Source: Yoonia sediminilitoris
Lineage (GTDB): Bacteria > Pseudomonadota > Alphaproteobacteria > Rhodobacterales > Rhodobacteraceae
Direction of reading: 5' to 3'
Assembly: GCF_003058085.1 (NCBI RefSeq)
Contig: NZ_QBUD01000003.1
Span: forward strand, 186,001-250,000
Length of the DNA stretch: 64,000 bases
The position numbers and the translations under genes were made by a program. The notes beneath the pieces are model-generated. The model was given only the letters and a program-made list of their open reading frames with translations, was not told the DNA's origin and did not search any database. How positions within the stretch are numbered: position 1 is the first letter of the stretch; each line of letters begins with the position of its first letter. Below are positions 55,903-64,000 of the stretch, in pieces.

Positions 55903-56741
55903 GCGCTCTCCAATTCAGAAATGGCTTCGGCTTTGGCCAAAGTCGCCCGCGCGGTCACGATATGCAAGTTTTCAACGATCCGCCCGTCAACGACAGCGAC
56001 CCCCTGCCCTGCGGCCTCTGCCGCTTCAAAGGCTTCGATTTGCCGTTGGGCCAGCGCGATTTCCTCCTCTGTGGGGGCAAAAGCGGCATTGGCGATGGCA
56101 ACTTGCGCCGGATGTATCAGCGTCTTGCCATCAAAACCCAGATCGCGCCCTTCGGCGCATTCGGCACGCAGACCATCATCATCCTTGAAGGCGTTGTAAA
56201 CACCGTCAAGCGCCACGATCCCCGCCGCTTTTGCAGCAAGGATGCATAATTGCAGGGACGTCATCAGGGCTGCACGGCTGCGCGAGTTCAAGTCCTTTGC
56301 CAGATCATTGGTCCCCAGAACAAAACCGGCGATCCTTGGATGATTCGCTATTTCGGCTGCATTCAGGATGCCTTGCGGTGTCTCCATCATGGCCCAGATC
56401 GGCAATTCGGGCACAAGGGCGGCCAAGGCATCTACATCCTTGGTGCTGTTGACCTTGGGCAACAAAATCGCGTCGCAGTCCATCGCCGCGACCGCCGCAG
56501 CATCAGCCGCGCCCCATTCGGTATCAAGTCCGTTGATCCGGACAATGCGCAGGCGCACGCCATAACCGTCGTCTGCGAGTGCTGCGGTCAGCGTGTCGCG
56601 GGCCGAGACCTTGGCATCGGGGGCAACAGCGTCTTCAAGATCAAAAAGGATAACATCAACGGGCAAGCCTCGCGCTTTCTCCAATGCGCGATCTTTCGAC
56701 CCGGGAATATAAAGGGCGGAGCGGTAGGGACGGGCCAACAC
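55899..56741 (-). CDS. mcl2: (3S)-malyl-CoA thioesterase, HpcH/HpaI-citrate lyase family
   Basis: Hydrolyses (3S)-malyl-CoA to malate, ending the ethylmalonyl-CoA pathway. It has 280 residues. RPYRSALYIPGSKDRALEKARGLPVDVILFDLEDAVAPDAK is close to the Mcl2 type rather than to the longer Mcl1 lyase. ILLPKVNS, METPQGILNAAEI and LGTNDLAKDL are CitE-fold motifs. It starts with GTG (56741) after GAGGAAG and leads the mcl2-nnrU-DUF1737-mch operon. A general citrate-lyase-like role is the alternative. Confidence 0.85.
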   Translation of the reverse strand: MLARPYRSALYIPGSKDRALEKARGLPVDVILFDLEDAVAPDAKVSARDTLTAALADDGYGVRLRIVRINGLDTEWGAADAAAVAAMDCDAILLPKVNSTKDVDALAALVPELPIWAMMETPQGILNAAEIANHPRIAGFVLGTNDLAKDLNSRSRAALMTSLQLCILAAKAAGIVALDGVYNAFKDDDGLRAECAEGRDLGFDGKTLIHPAQVAIANAAFAPTEEEIALAQRQIEAFEAAEAAGQGVAVVDGRIVENLHIVTARATLAKAEAISELESA

Positions 56742-56752
56742 TGATTCTTCCT

Positions 56753-56767
56753 CGCAATAAAGTTGCG
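56753..56767. promoter_or_regulatory. Palindrome before mcl2, candidate operator
   Basis: CGCAA, spacer TAAAG, TTGCG, centred 19 bp upstream of the mcl2 GTG. The arms are those of the ecm palindrome at 43932 and the spacer differs by one base. It lies next to the ribosome-binding site, so binding here would block transcription start or elongation. Confidence 0.45.
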
Positions 56768-56768
56768 C

Positions 56769-57042
56769 GAAAATGGTCAGAATTCGGCAGATTATTCAAG
56801 CGTGATTGCGCCGCAGCGCAGCAAAAAGAGACAAAGAGGGAACATTTTTGGTGTGGAATTTCTGATATGTTTCAATGACTCAGCGCCTCAGAACTTCTAA
56901 GGCACTGATATAGATGATGGAAAATTAGCCCACCGTCACGGTGTATTAACTAATTCCAGTCAAGTTCGTTTCAGACTTTGAAGACATACCGACTGCGACG
57001 GAGTAACAGCCGCGGTCCCCAATTCGCAGAAAGGTAATCGTC
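56769..57042. other. Intergenic region between divergent mcl2 and the small secreted-protein gene
   Basis: AT-rich in the middle, so it probably holds the two divergent promoters. No gene was recognised. GAAAGG just before ATG 57043 is the ribosome site of the next gene. Confidence 0.5.
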
Positions 57043-57357
57043 ATGAAGCGGAAACTATTCTTAATGTCCTTCGGGATCGGGGCCATGATGCTGGCCGCCA
57101 ATCACGCAAATGCCCAATCGCGCAATTGCGCAGCCCATGAAGCTGTTGTTGAACGGCTGGCTGATCGTTACGGCGAAAGCCGGAAATCAATCGGGCTTGG
57201 CAGCGACAACTCGGTGGTCGAGGTATTTGCCTCTGACACGACGGGCAGTTGGACCATCGTCGTAACGAAACCGGGTGGCCCCACTTGCCTCGTTGCCGCT
57301 GGTCAGTCATTCCAGACCGTGTCCGATGCGTTGCCCGACACAGACCAAGGCACCTAG
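57043..57357 (+). CDS. Small secreted hypothetical protein
   Basis: A protein of 104 residues with a signal peptide (MKRKLFLMSFGIGAMMLAANHANA, cut expected after ANA). The mature part has two cysteines (SRNCAAH and GPTCLVA) likely to form a disulfide, a helix (HEAVVERLADRYGESRKSIGL) and strands (VVEVFAS; SWTIVVT). It is similar in style to small conserved exported proteins of Rhodobacteraceae; function unknown. Confidence 0.7.
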   Translation: MKRKLFLMSFGIGAMMLAANHANAQSRNCAAHEAVVERLADRYGESRKSIGLGSDNSVVEVFASDTTGSWTIVVTKPGGPTCLVAAGQSFQTVSDALPDTDQGT

Positions 57358-57359
57358 GG

Positions 57360-59169
<1,810 letters not shown>

Positions 59170-59196
59170 AGCCTGCGTAACGATCACATCCCAAAG

Positions 59197-59224
59197 GGCA
59201 TCCGGTTGGGTGCCTTTTTTTTTT
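59197..59224 (+). terminator. Strong rho-independent terminator after mdh
   Basis: GGCATCC pairs with GGGTGCC around loop GGTT, followed by ten T residues (59215-59224). It separates mdh from the convergent glycosyltransferase gene and explains why mdh is not linked to the downstream suc genes. Confidence 0.92.
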
Positions 59225-59235
59225 GGCAGTACGAC

Positions 59236-60252
59236 CTAAGGCTGCGGGCGCTGCCCACCATGCATAAGTGCGGTGATGCCTTGCTTGTGCTCCGAAAGCC
59301 ACAGATCAACAGACGCATTGGTCAGATCAATTGCTTCACCGGGAAAATATGTGGCAAGCGCCTGCGTCACATCAAATGGCGGTCTTTGCAGCAAACCAAG
59401 TTCAGCCAACGCCGCGTAATCAGGCTGTTTGAGCCGGTCGTGCAACGCATCCGCCTCTGCCGGATCAGCCAAAAGCGCCGCCACCTGTCGCTTTCGATGC
59501 GGTGCGGGCGGCATTCCGTCATGATTGGCGAACGCATCCGCCATCCGCATCATTTTGAAGATCCAATGCCGAGTCGTAAGCCCCTCGAAATGCAGCAGTT
59601 CGACCGTGTCCGGTGCAATTCGCTTCACCGTCGGCCCATCATCAGCCAACGCTGCCTTTGGCCGATGGATCGAAAGCCGTAGGTCCCGGCCCGTCCGAAC
59701 GAAACATTTTCCCTGCGTATGCCCGGTCAGGCCGCGATTTGTCAGGTCGTAGTCTTTTCCGAAGGTGGCCCGCCCTTGCGCCTTTTTGCCCGGAAACGGA
59801 CGCCGAAAGGCCCCGGTCAGAAACGTTGGTTGCATATCCGGCGCACTGATCCGTTCAGCGACGGACAAGGCGCAACAATCCGTTTCATCATCCACCTCAG
59901 AAAGATAGTCTCCCAATTGCTCCTGCGTCCAAACGAACTCGTCCGCGTCACAATGCAAGAGCCAATCGCTTTGGCACAGACTGTAGGCATGGCGCGCATT
60001 GCGCATCTGACGCACCTCGTGCCGGTGTGGCCGTTTACAACCCAGATTGCGCCAATATGCTGCACCGCAAGCCGTTACTTGAACCTGTGGCAAATGGGAA
60101 AACAACGATTGCACCGGGTCATCTGGCCGGTCACAAAAGAGATTCACGGCAGTTGCGCCCAGTGACAGGTGCCACGCAACAAAGGCCTGTACCAACGCAG
60201 GTGGTTCATCAACCGTCGCGACAACGGCCCAACTATCAGCTTTGATACCCAT
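59236..60252 (-). CDS. Family 2-like glycosyltransferase
   Basis: A protein of 338 residues. [26 protein letters not shown] is the nucleotide-sugar-binding start, and [14 protein letters not shown] contains the DxD metal-binding motif. This type occurs in roseobacters as a single, cytoplasmic enzyme; acceptor and sugar unknown. Start 60252 ([10 protein letters not shown]) is chosen by family resemblance; an ATG at 60312 is possible. Neither has a strong ribosome site. It is divergent from sucC. Confidence 0.75.
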   Translation of the reverse strand: MGIKADSWAVVATVDEPPALVQAFVAWHLSLGATAVNLFCDRPDDPVQSLFSHLPQVQVTACGAAYWRNLGCKRPHRHEVRQMRNARHAYSLCQSDWLLHCDADEFVWTQEQLGDYLSEVDDETDCCALSVAERISAPDMQPTFLTGAFRRPFPGKKAQGRATFGKDYDLTNRGLTGHTQGKCFVRTGRDLRLSIHRPKAALADDGPTVKRIAPDTVELLHFEGLTTRHWIFKMMRMADAFANHDGMPPAPHRKRQVAALLADPAEADALHDRLKQPDYAALAELGLLQRPPFDVTQALATYFPGEAIDLTNASVDLWLSEHKQGITALMHGGQRPQP

Positions 60253-60326
60253 TTTTGGAAAGCTACCAGTCAAACGAATCTTTTCAAACCGTTCAATTCC
60301 ATGAAAAAGCATCCGAGCTTCATTTT

Positions 60327-60357
60327 TGTGATCACACCCTGAAAAACTGTGATCACA
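60327..60357. promoter_or_regulatory. Tandem TGTGATCACA operator pair before sucC
   Basis: Palindromes TGTGATCACA at 60327-60336 and 60348-60357, again 21 bp apart start to start, in the gap between the divergent glycosyltransferase and sucC (ATG 60456). The second is about 100 bp upstream of sucC. They match the sdhC pair in sequence and spacing. Confidence 0.7.
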
Positions 60358-60455
60358 AATGTCGGATTATCCACCGATCACCCATTTTTCAGTTAGAAAC
60401 CCCTAATTTCTTATGTTCTAAACATGACCAACCGAAGCCATATTGGATCATCCTC

Positions 60456-61649
60456 ATGAACATCCACGAATATCAGGCCAAAGCGCTCCTTGCCAGTTTT
60501 GGTGCCCCTGTTTCCGACGGCCGCGCCGTTTTGAAAGCGGAAGACGCGAAAACAGCCGCAGGCGAACTTGATGGCCCTCTCTGGGTGGTCAAGGCGCAAA
60601 TCCACGCGGGCGGTCGCGGCAAAGGCAAATTCAAAGAAGCCGACGCAGGCGAGGCCGGCGGTGTGCGCCTGACCAAATCCGTGTCAGAGGCGGCGGAAGA
60701 AGCCAAGAAAATGCTGGGCCGCACGCTGGTAACGCACCAGACCGGCCCCGCTGGCAAGCAGGTCAACCGTGTTTATATCGAGGATGGGGCCGGCATTGAG
60801 ACTGAAATGTACCTTGCACTGCTGGTCGATCGCCAGACCAGCCGCGTGGGCTTTGTCTGCTCGACCGAAGGCGGCATGGACATTGAAGAAGTCGCGGCAA
60901 ACACGCCCGAGAAAATCCTGAACTTCACCGTCGATCCCGCGACCGGTTATCAGCCGTTCCATGGCCGTCGCGTGGCCTTTGCCCTTGGGTTGACCGGCGG
61001 GCAGGTCAAACAATGCGTCAATCTGATGGGGCTTCTTTACAAAGCCTTCATCGAAAAAGACATGGAGATGCTGGAAATCAACCCGCTGATCATCACCGAC
61101 AAGGGCGATTTGAAGGTGCTGGATGCAAAAGTGTCCTTCGACGGCAACGCGGTCTATCGCCACGCCGACGTGGCCGCCCTGCGCGACGAAACCGAAGAAG
61201 ACCCCAAGGAACTCGCGGCCTCCAAGTATGACCTGAACTACATCGCGCTGGATGGTGAAATCGGCTGCATGGTCAACGGTGCGGGCCTTGCCATGGCGAC
61301 GATGGACATCATTAAGCTTTACGGCGCCGAGCCTGCCAACTTCCTTGATGTGGGCGGTGGTGCGACCAAGGAAAAAGTGACAGAGGCGTTCAAGATCATC
61401 ACTTCTGACCCGCAGGTCAAAGGCATTCTGGTCAACATCTTCGGAGGCATCATGCGCTGCGACGTGATTGCAGAAGGCGTTGTGTCGGCTGTCAAAGAGG
61501 TTGGTTTGAAAGTGCCGCTTGTCGTGCGTCTGGAAGGCACAAACGTCGAAAAAGGCAAAGAGATCATCAACAACTCCGGCCTCGATGTTATTGCCGCCGA
61601 CGACCTGAAAGACGGCGCGCAGAAAATCGTGAAGGCCGTGAAAGGATAG
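60456..61649 (+). CDS. sucC: Succinyl-CoA synthetase beta subunit
   Basis: TCA-cycle enzyme subunit of 397 residues with an N-terminal ATP-grasp domain ([34 protein letters not shown]) and a C-terminal CoA-ligase part ([30 protein letters not shown]). Start 60456 is the canonical MNIHEYQ; the frame extends upstream through the operator pair without a ribosome site. sucD follows 82 nt downstream. Confidence 0.97.
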   Translation: MNIHEYQAKALLASFGAPVSDGRAVLKAEDAKTAAGELDGPLWVVKAQIHAGGRGKGKFKEADAGEAGGVRLTKSVSEAAEEAKKMLGRTLVTHQTGPAGKQVNRVYIEDGAGIETEMYLALLVDRQTSRVGFVCSTEGGMDIEEVAANTPEKILNFTVDPATGYQPFHGRRVAFALGLTGGQVKQCVNLMGLLYKAFIEKDMEMLEINPLIITDKGDLKVLDAKVSFDGNAVYRHADVAALRDETEEDPKELAASKYDLNYIALDGEIGCMVNGAGLAMATMDIIKLYGAEPANFLDVGGGATKEKVTEAFKIITSDPQVKGILVNIFGGIMRCDVIAEGVVSAVKEVGLKVPLVVRLEGTNVEKGKEIINNSGLDVIAADDLKDGAQKIVKAVKG

Positions 61650-61731
61650 TACGGCTTGCGGGTGTTACCCCGCAACGTACGTGATCGCGGACACACACCC
61701 GCACTACATAAGATTTTCCAAGGAGGCCCAA

Positions 61732-62613
61732 ATGGCCATTCTCGTAAACGAAAACACCAAAGTCATCTGTCAGGGCCTCACCGGCTCACAGGGGACATTC
61801 CACTCTGAACAGGCCATTGCCTATGGCACCAAAATGGTCGGTGGCGTGACCCCCGGCAAGGGTGGGCAGACCCATCTGGACCTGCCGATCTTCAACTCGG
61901 TTCACGAGGCGATGCACGCAACCGAAGCCAACGCATCGGTCATCTATGTCCCTCCACCCTTTGCAGCGGATTCAATCCTCGAGGCGATTGACGCCGAAAT
62001 GGAACTGATCATCTGCATCACCGAAGGCATCCCCGTGCTGGACATGATGAAGGTCAAGCGCGCACTGGAAGGGTCCAAATCGCGCCTGATCGGCCCCAAC
62101 TGCCCCGGTATCATCACGCCCGACGCATGCAAAATCGGCATCATGCCTGGCCACATCCACAAGCGCGGGTCGGTCGGCGTTGTGTCCCGTTCCGGTACGC
62201 TGACTTATGAAGCGGTCAAGCAGACATCAGATTCCGGCCTTGGCCAGTCTACTGCTGTGGGCATCGGCGGCGACCCCATCAAAGGGACGGAGCATATCGA
62301 TGTGCTCGACATGTTCTTGGACGATGACGAAACCCATTCCATGATCATGATCGGGGAAATCGGTGGTTCCGCCGAAGAAGAGGCCGCTGAATTCCTGACC
62401 GCCCAAAAGAAAAAGGGCCGCTGGAAACCCGTCGCCGGTTTCATCGCCGGACGCACCGCCCCTCCGGGTCGTCGCATGGGCCACGCCGGCGCGATTGTTG
62501 CCGGCGGCAAAGGCGACGCGGAAAGCAAGATCGAAGCGATGAAAGCCGCCGGGATCATTGTTGCCGACAGCCCCGCAACGCTTGGCGAGGCTGTACTGGA
62601 AGCGATTGGCTAG
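61732..62613 (+). CDS. sucD: Succinyl-CoA synthetase alpha subunit
   Basis: A subunit of 293 residues. [29 protein letters not shown] binds CoA; the phosphorylated histidine lies in [23 protein letters not shown] is placed 6-12 nt before ATG 61732, a very strong site. It works with sucC and precedes sucA. Confidence 0.97.
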   Translation: MAILVNENTKVICQGLTGSQGTFHSEQAIAYGTKMVGGVTPGKGGQTHLDLPIFNSVHEAMHATEANASVIYVPPPFAADSILEAIDAEMELIICITEGIPVLDMMKVKRALEGSKSRLIGPNCPGIITPDACKIGIMPGHIHKRGSVGVVSRSGTLTYEAVKQTSDSGLGQSTAVGIGGDPIKGTEHIDVLDMFLDDDETHSMIMIGEIGGSAEEEAAEFLTAQKKKGRWKPVAGFIAGRTAPPGRRMGHAGAIVAGGKGDAESKIEAMKAAGIIVADSPATLGEAVLEAIG

Positions 62614-62958
62614 AAAGGTGACACGCAAAGCCGCCATAAATGCCGGACTTGAGACGTTTTCCGCAAAGGGGCAACGCCCCAAGCGGACAAGTCTCCGGCA
62701 ATTCAGGCTCTTTGCGCCGCTCATCATGTTGGGTCTGGCATCACTGCGCGCATGGGGGCTGCGATTTTGCGGTCCGTCTGATCCGATGCGCAACAACGTC
62801 GAGATGTCAGGCCTGTTCACCCGATCAATCCATGTCCCTTCGCCACAAATGTTGCAGTGCGTGTTCTTTGCAGGTTCATGCGCCTTGCCCGCCTCTGCCC
62901 CTAAAACCATCAACCTGCCGACAGCAGATATTATCCGCCCAGCCCGAAGAGGTCCCTT
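62614..62958. other. Long gap between sucD and sucA
   Basis: 345 bases with no convincing gene. Open frames exist in this stretch but encode no family-like sequence. The last bases, GAAGAGG, supply the sucA ribosome site. The gap may hold an internal promoter or an RNA element; I see no clear terminator. Confidence 0.5.
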
Positions 62959-64000
62959 ATGAACGACCAATCTCCTAATGATGTCTACCACGCCTCCTCA
63001 TTCTTGCAGGGGCACAATGCTGAATATGTCGAACAGCTTTACGCCCGTTACGCCGACAATCCCGGCGCGGTAGATGAAAGCTGGCAGGCGTTTTTCCGGT
63101 CATTGGGTGACACGCCTGCGGATGCCAAGGCAGAGGCCTTAGGCCCATCATGGAGCCGGATGGACTGGCCGCCTGTTCCCAATGATGACCTGACCGCAGC
63201 GCTTGACGGGCAATGGCCAGCCGAACCGGAAGCGGCAGGCAAGAAGATCAAGGAAAAGGCCGCCGAAAAAGGCGTGAGCCTTGATGAAACGCAAGTGCGC
63301 GCCGCTGTGCTGGACAGTATCCGCGCGCTGATGATCATTCGTGCCTACCGGATCAGGGGCCATCTGATTGCCGACCTTGACCCCCTGGGCATGCGCGCAA
63401 ACACGCCCCATCCAGAGCTTGACCCGGCGTCCTATGGCTTTACCGCCGCCGACATGGACCGGCCCATTTTCATCGACAATGTGCTGGGTCTTGAAGTCGC
63501 TACGATGAACGAAATTCTGGCGATTGTGCAGCGGACTTATTGCGGCACTTTCGCCCTGCAATATATGCATATTTCCAACCCGGCAGAGGCAGGTTGGCTG
63601 AAAGAACGGATCGAAGGTTACGGCAAGGAAATCGCCTTTACCAAGGAAGGCCGCAAGGCGATCCTGAACTCGCTGGTCGAGGCTGAGGGATTCGAGAAAT
63701 TTCTGCACGTCAAATATATGGGGACCAAACGGTTCGGCCTTGATGGCGGCGAAAGCCTGATCCCCGCGATGGAACAGATCATCAAGCGCGGCGGGCAGCT
63801 GGGGCTTGATGAAATCGTGATCGGGATGCCCCACCGTGGGCGCCTGTCGGTCCTGGCCAACGTGATGGAAAAGCCCTACCGCGCCATTTTCAACGAATTT
63901 CAGGGCGGGTCTTTCAAGCCCGAAGATGTCGACGGCTCCGGTGATGTGAAATACCACCTTGGCGCATCCAGCGACCGCGCATTTGACGACAACACCGTGC
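62959..64000 (+). CDS. sucA: 2-oxoglutarate dehydrogenase E1 component, N-terminal part
   Basis: Thiamine-diphosphate enzyme of the TCA cycle. The first 347 residues are in the window: the typical start MNDQSPNDVYHASSFLQGHNAEYVEQLYARY, then MIIRAYRIRGHLIADLDPLGM, and KRFGLDGGESLIPAMEQIIKRGG with GMPHRGRLSVLANVMEKP, the beginning of the catalytic domain. The gene runs off the right edge, where sucB would be expected. Confidence 0.95.
   Translation, partial: MNDQSPNDVYHASSFLQGHNAEYVEQLYARYADNPGAVDESWQAFFRSLGDTPADAKAEALGPSWSRMDWPPVPNDDLTAALDGQWPAEPEAAGKKIKEKAAEKGVSLDETQVRAAVLDSIRALMIIRAYRIRGHLIADLDPLGMRANTPHPELDPASYGFTAADMDRPIFIDNVLGLEVATMNEILAIVQRTYCGTFALQYMHISNPAEAGWLKERIEGYGKEIAFTKEGRKAILNSLVEAEGFEKFLHVKYMGTKRFGLDGGESLIPAMEQIIKRGGQLGLDEIVIGMPHRGRLSVLANVMEKPYRAIFNEFQGGSFKPEDVDGSGDVKYHLGASSDRAFDDNTV

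Noticed and set aside
62558-62962. Possible gene between sucD and sucA
   Set aside because: It starts within sucD, reads as arginine- and proline-rich noise and has no ribosome site.

Overview
The window reads as about 64 kb of alphaproteobacterial chromosome, most likely a marine Rhodobacterales species of the Roseobacter group. The evidence is the moderately high GC content and the gene set: ethylmalonyl-CoA pathway genes (ccrA, ecm, mch, mcl2), an sdhCDAB operon holding two extra small lipoprotein genes, an HvrA/H-NS type protein, a LuxR/LuxI pair, and a purine-nucleoside ABC operon. No tRNA, rRNA, CRISPR array, insertion sequence or prophage was recognised.

Layout. 1-4.4 kb: end of an ABC-2 permease, then a LuxR-type response regulator, a FIST/NosP-like sensor and a NahK/ErcS-type hybrid histidine kinase. 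4.4-8.2 kb: serB, serC and serA (serine synthesis), with a structured serC leader and two related intergenic hairpins. 8.3-13.2 kb: a phosphoesterase, a small unknown protein, dapE and rnr. 13.3-14.8 kb: a tandem pair of related lipoprotein genes, the second broken by an amber codon. 14.9-24.6 kb: gshB-yraN-rsmI opposite an LpoA-like activator, glnD and murJ, then a rhomboid without catalytic residues and trpS. 24.5-25.7 kb is a decaying patch: a LuxR-type regulator with several lesions and a cytochrome b561 gene interrupted by a six-copy heptanucleotide repeat and a G6 tract. 25.9-29.3 kb: aminotransferase, stress protein, secreted unknown, Nfu and RimI.

29.5-35.8 kb is one purine-nucleoside uptake and phosphorolysis operon (BMP-type binding protein, NTF2-like protein, ATPase, two permeases around an unknown protein, nucleoside phosphorylase). 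35.9-39.1 kb: a TauE/SafE exporter with a TIGR02186 partner, then a RecD-like helicase. 39.1-40.8 kb: a quorum-sensing locus (small ORF, luxR, luxI) with a perfect 16-bp palindrome before luxI. 41.0-45.9 kb: ccrA, an acyltransferase and ecm. 46.0-49.8 kb: H-NS-like protein, deoD (ribosome-binding site inside a strong hairpin), an aldo/keto reductase, a DUF1989 protein and a third lipoprotein. 49.9-64 kb is central carbon metabolism: sdhCDAB, mcl2-nnrU-DUF1737-mch, mdh, sucC, sucD and the start of sucA.

The most interesting signals are regulatory. Two TGTGATCACA palindromes exactly 21 bp apart lie before both sdhCDAB and sucCD, which suggests a shared TCA-cycle regulator. A second motif, CGCAA-N5-TTGCG, lies before both ecm and the mcl2-mch operon, which suggests a shared ethylmalonyl-CoA regulator. 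Other leads are the heptanucleotide repeat, the deoD leader hairpin and the lux-box-like palindrome. All functional calls come from reading motifs and recalling families; no database search was run.
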